In this document: positions 62,156-64,000 of the stretch, piece after piece
How positions within the stretch are numbered: the stretch's first letter is position 1
Layout of the letters: every line of letters begins with the position of its first letter
Assembly: GCA_029817715.1 (NCBI GenBank)
Contig: JARUPY010000538.1
Span: forward strand, 2,356,001 to 2,420,000
Source of the DNA: Melastoma dodecandrum
Taxonomy: Eukaryota; Streptophyta; Magnoliopsida; Myrtales; Melastomataceae
Length of the DNA stretch: 64,000 nucleotides
Direction of reading: 5' to 3'
Program-made: the position numbers and the translations under genes
The notes under the pieces: generated by a model
The model's database searches: none
Seen by the model: the letters and a program-made list of their open reading frames with translations, nothing else
Told to the model about the DNA's origin: nothing

Positions 62156-62543
62156 GGCGCAGACGGCATCACTGGCCGTAGCAAGAGGGGAGTCAGGTTG
62201 CTGGGTAAGAGTTTGAATAATTGAAAGGAACAACATGCAGGATGAATATTATTATTCTTTATTATTGATGAGTCCATATATAGTTTATGTATCATATCGT
62301 CTGCCATTTTCTCATTTTATTTGTTCTGGGTTTGGAACTGGAACTTCATCTGTGATTATTATCTGTAAATGATCATTTTATAGTCCCACTTCTGGTTTAG
62401 ACCAGTCCACGGTATGGAAACGATTACACATTCATCGCGTTTAGATATTAGATTGACAGAAAAGCATGATGTTACAGGATGCATATGTTTTTTATTTTAA
62501 CTGCGAATGCGAATGACTGTATCGGAGGGTGTGCCGGAGCATG
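62156..62543. other. Region between convergent genes
   Basis: AT-rich 3' flanks of the unc-13-like and lachrymatory-factor-synthase-like genes. Nothing else is seen. Confidence 0.5.
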
Positions 62544-63053
62544 TCATGCTGCCAGGGCCAGCTCATCTTCCATCTTCTTCCCGATGTGTTTGAGGCAGTG
62601 ATCGATGTAGGACTTCAAGTCTTCCTCGCTCCACCCATCAGCCGGATCACAAGTGAACCCCCACTCGATCCCACACCCTCCCTCTGTCGGGACGGCCCTG
62701 AGGGTCGCGACGTAGTTATTGAACCCGATGTTGTTCTCCGCCACCTTGTAGGTGAGGAACTTCTCTGCAGGGTCAATTGCCAGAAGCCTCTCGTTGGCCC
62801 ACAGGGTGGTCTCCGTCCCGTCTGGGGCGGTCTTGTTGGCAGCGCAGTATCGGGTCAATCCAGGATTCCCGGGGATCCCTTCGACGAGGCGGCAGACATC
62901 GAGGCCGGGCATCCACTTGTCAAAGCTGCAGAAGTCGGAGAGGAAAGGCCAGACCTGGTCAGACGTCGCCCCTGCCACCACCACAGAGAAGTTGCCTCGC
63001 CATTTCGCTGGAGGGTGCGACGCGGACGGCAAAAGCGATGGTTCATCCGCCAT
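62544..63053 (-). CDS. Lachrymatory-factor-synthase-like START/SRPBCC protein
   Basis: Single-exon 169-aa frame, the same length as onion lachrymatory-factor synthase. It has the pattern of the plant polyketide-cyclase-like SRPBCC family: KWRGNFSVVVAGATSDQVWPFLSDFCSFDKWMP, then GLTRYCAANKT, WANERLLAID, then FNNYVATLRAVP and CGIEWGFTCDPADGW. The fold binds small hydrophobic ligands. Only the onion-type enzymes are known to make the tear factor, so this one has no assigned reaction. It has no signal peptide. It is convergent with the unc-13-like gene, and a broken relative lies just upstream. Confidence 0.88.
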   Translation of the reverse strand: MADEPSLLPSASHPPAKWRGNFSVVVAGATSDQVWPFLSDFCSFDKWMPGLDVCRLVEGIPGNPGLTRYCAANKTAPDGTETTLWANERLLAIDPAEKFLTYKVAENNIGFNNYVATLRAVPTEGGCGIEWGFTCDPADGWSEEDLKSYIDHCLKHIGKKMEDELALAA

Positions 63054-63312
63054 TCGACGGCTTTTGCTGGAGAGAAAGAAAGTGATGGTAAAATATTCCC
63101 TTGGGTTTCTACCACAAAAAAAATATTCCCTTTGGTTTGTGGAGGTGGTGAAGTATCGTCATCATGTGTGGGCTTCCCCACTTGTTCTTATTTATTATTC
63201 AACTCCAAATAACGTAACGTGGGCAGTTGACACGACGAGCACGATAACCTGATTGCGATTAAAAGAAGGAATGATGGGCACATGGACAGAACATTGGAAA
63301 GAGCAGTCTTTT
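63054..63312. other. Promoter region of the LFS-like gene
   Basis: 259 bp between the intact gene start and the end of its broken relative. Confidence 0.4.
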
Positions 63313-63797
63313 TCACATAAATGTTTTCCAATGAATTAGCAGCAGTTCTTCAACCTTCCTTGCCATGGACTTCAAGCAAAAGATCAACTTAAAACCCTCC
63401 TCCTTCCATCCGTCCGCCGGGTCCGACACGAACGACCGGAAGGTTCCTACACCCTCCTCCTCTGTCCTCCATGTTTGTCACCCCGATCGTTGCGACGTAG
63501 TAACAAGACCTGGACGTGTTGTCCATAATCTGGTAGCTTAACCGCTGTTCGATGTAATTGATCAAGATCAGTTTCGCCCAGTTGGTGGTTGTTGCCACGG
63601 CCTCTCCGAGTGACTGAGGACGAATCCAGTGTCATCGCACAGTAGCGGATCATTCCAGGCAGACCGATCGTGTCATGCAGGTTGCAGGAGTCGACTATAA
63701 GCTGCCAGACCTGATCCGCTGAGATTGGCTTCGCAAGGTCGATCATGGACTTTCCGATCCAACTCGGATTAGCTGGGTCTTGCGAGGGCAATGCCAT
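63313..63797 (-). pseudogene. Lachrymatory-factor-synthase-like pseudogene
   Basis: Begins like a family member (SWIGKSMIDLAKPISADQVW, GLPGMIRYCAM), but the frame shifts at about 63610. It continues in another frame (ATTTNWAKLILINYIEQRLS, SCYYVATIGV) and shifts again at about 63440 (FRSFVSDPADGWKEEGF). The final stop is TGA at 63313-63315. It is tandem to the intact gene and clearly diverged from it. At least two frameshifts make it non-functional unless the assembly is wrong. Confidence 0.8.
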
Positions 63798-64000
63798 GAC
63801 TAGCAGAGCAGAGTGATTTGTGGCAATTTAATTTACTATGAAAGCAATTAACAAATTATAATCTTAATTGATCTCATCAAGGATGATGAAGATTGAAGGT
63901 GCTCGCCTAATGTCAGGACAAAGACAAAAAAATGAAATGATACTAAAAGTCAAAATGTATGCTTACATGAAATAATTAATGTTAGTCATCTTCTAAATAC
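63798..64000. other. Window end, no feature seen
   Basis: AT-rich sequence upstream of the pseudogene. Confidence 0.4.

Noticed and set aside
1..64000. CRISPR arrays, bacterial operons, rRNA or tRNA genes
   Set aside because: None seen; the window is plant nuclear DNA. A covariance-model scan would be needed to exclude a small tRNA or microRNA gene.

Overview
This is nuclear DNA from a flowering plant, most likely a eudicot. The evidence is intron-rich genes with GT-AG (and one GC-AG) introns, plant-only gene families (DREB-type ERF, JINGUBANG-type WD40, unc-13/DUF810, CCD8, lachrymatory-factor-synthase-like), Ty1/copia and Mutator-like elements, and long AT-rich intergenic DNA. I cannot name the species.

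Layout. (1) 1-16.5 kb: a large, imperfect inverted duplication. The left arm (about 1-3276) carries the 3' half of a carotenoid cleavage dioxygenase (CCD) pseudogene. The right arm (about 5954-14752) carries the equivalent part of an intact CCD gene (gene A, minus strand, 13 exons, 607 aa). The loop holds an intronless JINGUBANG-type WD40 gene and an aquaporin relic. A decayed copia element (7482-12530) lies in the right arm. (2) 16.9-20 kb: a second intact CCD gene (gene B, minus, 11 exons, 602 aa), in tandem with gene A. (3) 20.8-25.5 kb: exosome subunit RRP46 (minus, with a 21-nt microexon), divergent from a conserved plant protein of unknown function (183 aa). (4) 25.5-34.8 kb: gene-poor DNA with a repeat-like block and a Mutator-like element that has picked up a PPR-gene fragment. 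(5) 34.8-35.5 kb: a DREB/ERF transcription factor. (6) 35.5-48.7 kb: about 13 kb with no gene I can support. (7) 48.8-51.2 kb: an intact six-exon CCD8, the strigolactone gene, with a young full-length copia element (51680-56591, 5-bp target duplication) 0.5 kb downstream. (8) 57.9-64 kb: an unc-13/PATROL1-like gene (991 aa), convergent with a lachrymatory-factor-synthase-like gene and, behind it, a frameshifted relative.

The main theme is apocarotenoid metabolism. Two intact CCDs that do not look like CCD1, CCD4, CCD7 or NCED (possibly zaxinone synthases, an inference), at least two CCD relics, and CCD8 all lie within 51 kb. Strigolactone synthesis by CCD8, and possible production of a strigolactone-modulating apocarotenoid by genes A and B, would make this a linked hormone locus. 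The inverted CCD duplication could also produce hairpin RNA. The other genes look like unrelated housekeeping or regulatory neighbours. All exon models were derived by eye from splice sites and reading frame; every multi-exon coding sequence given closes in frame.
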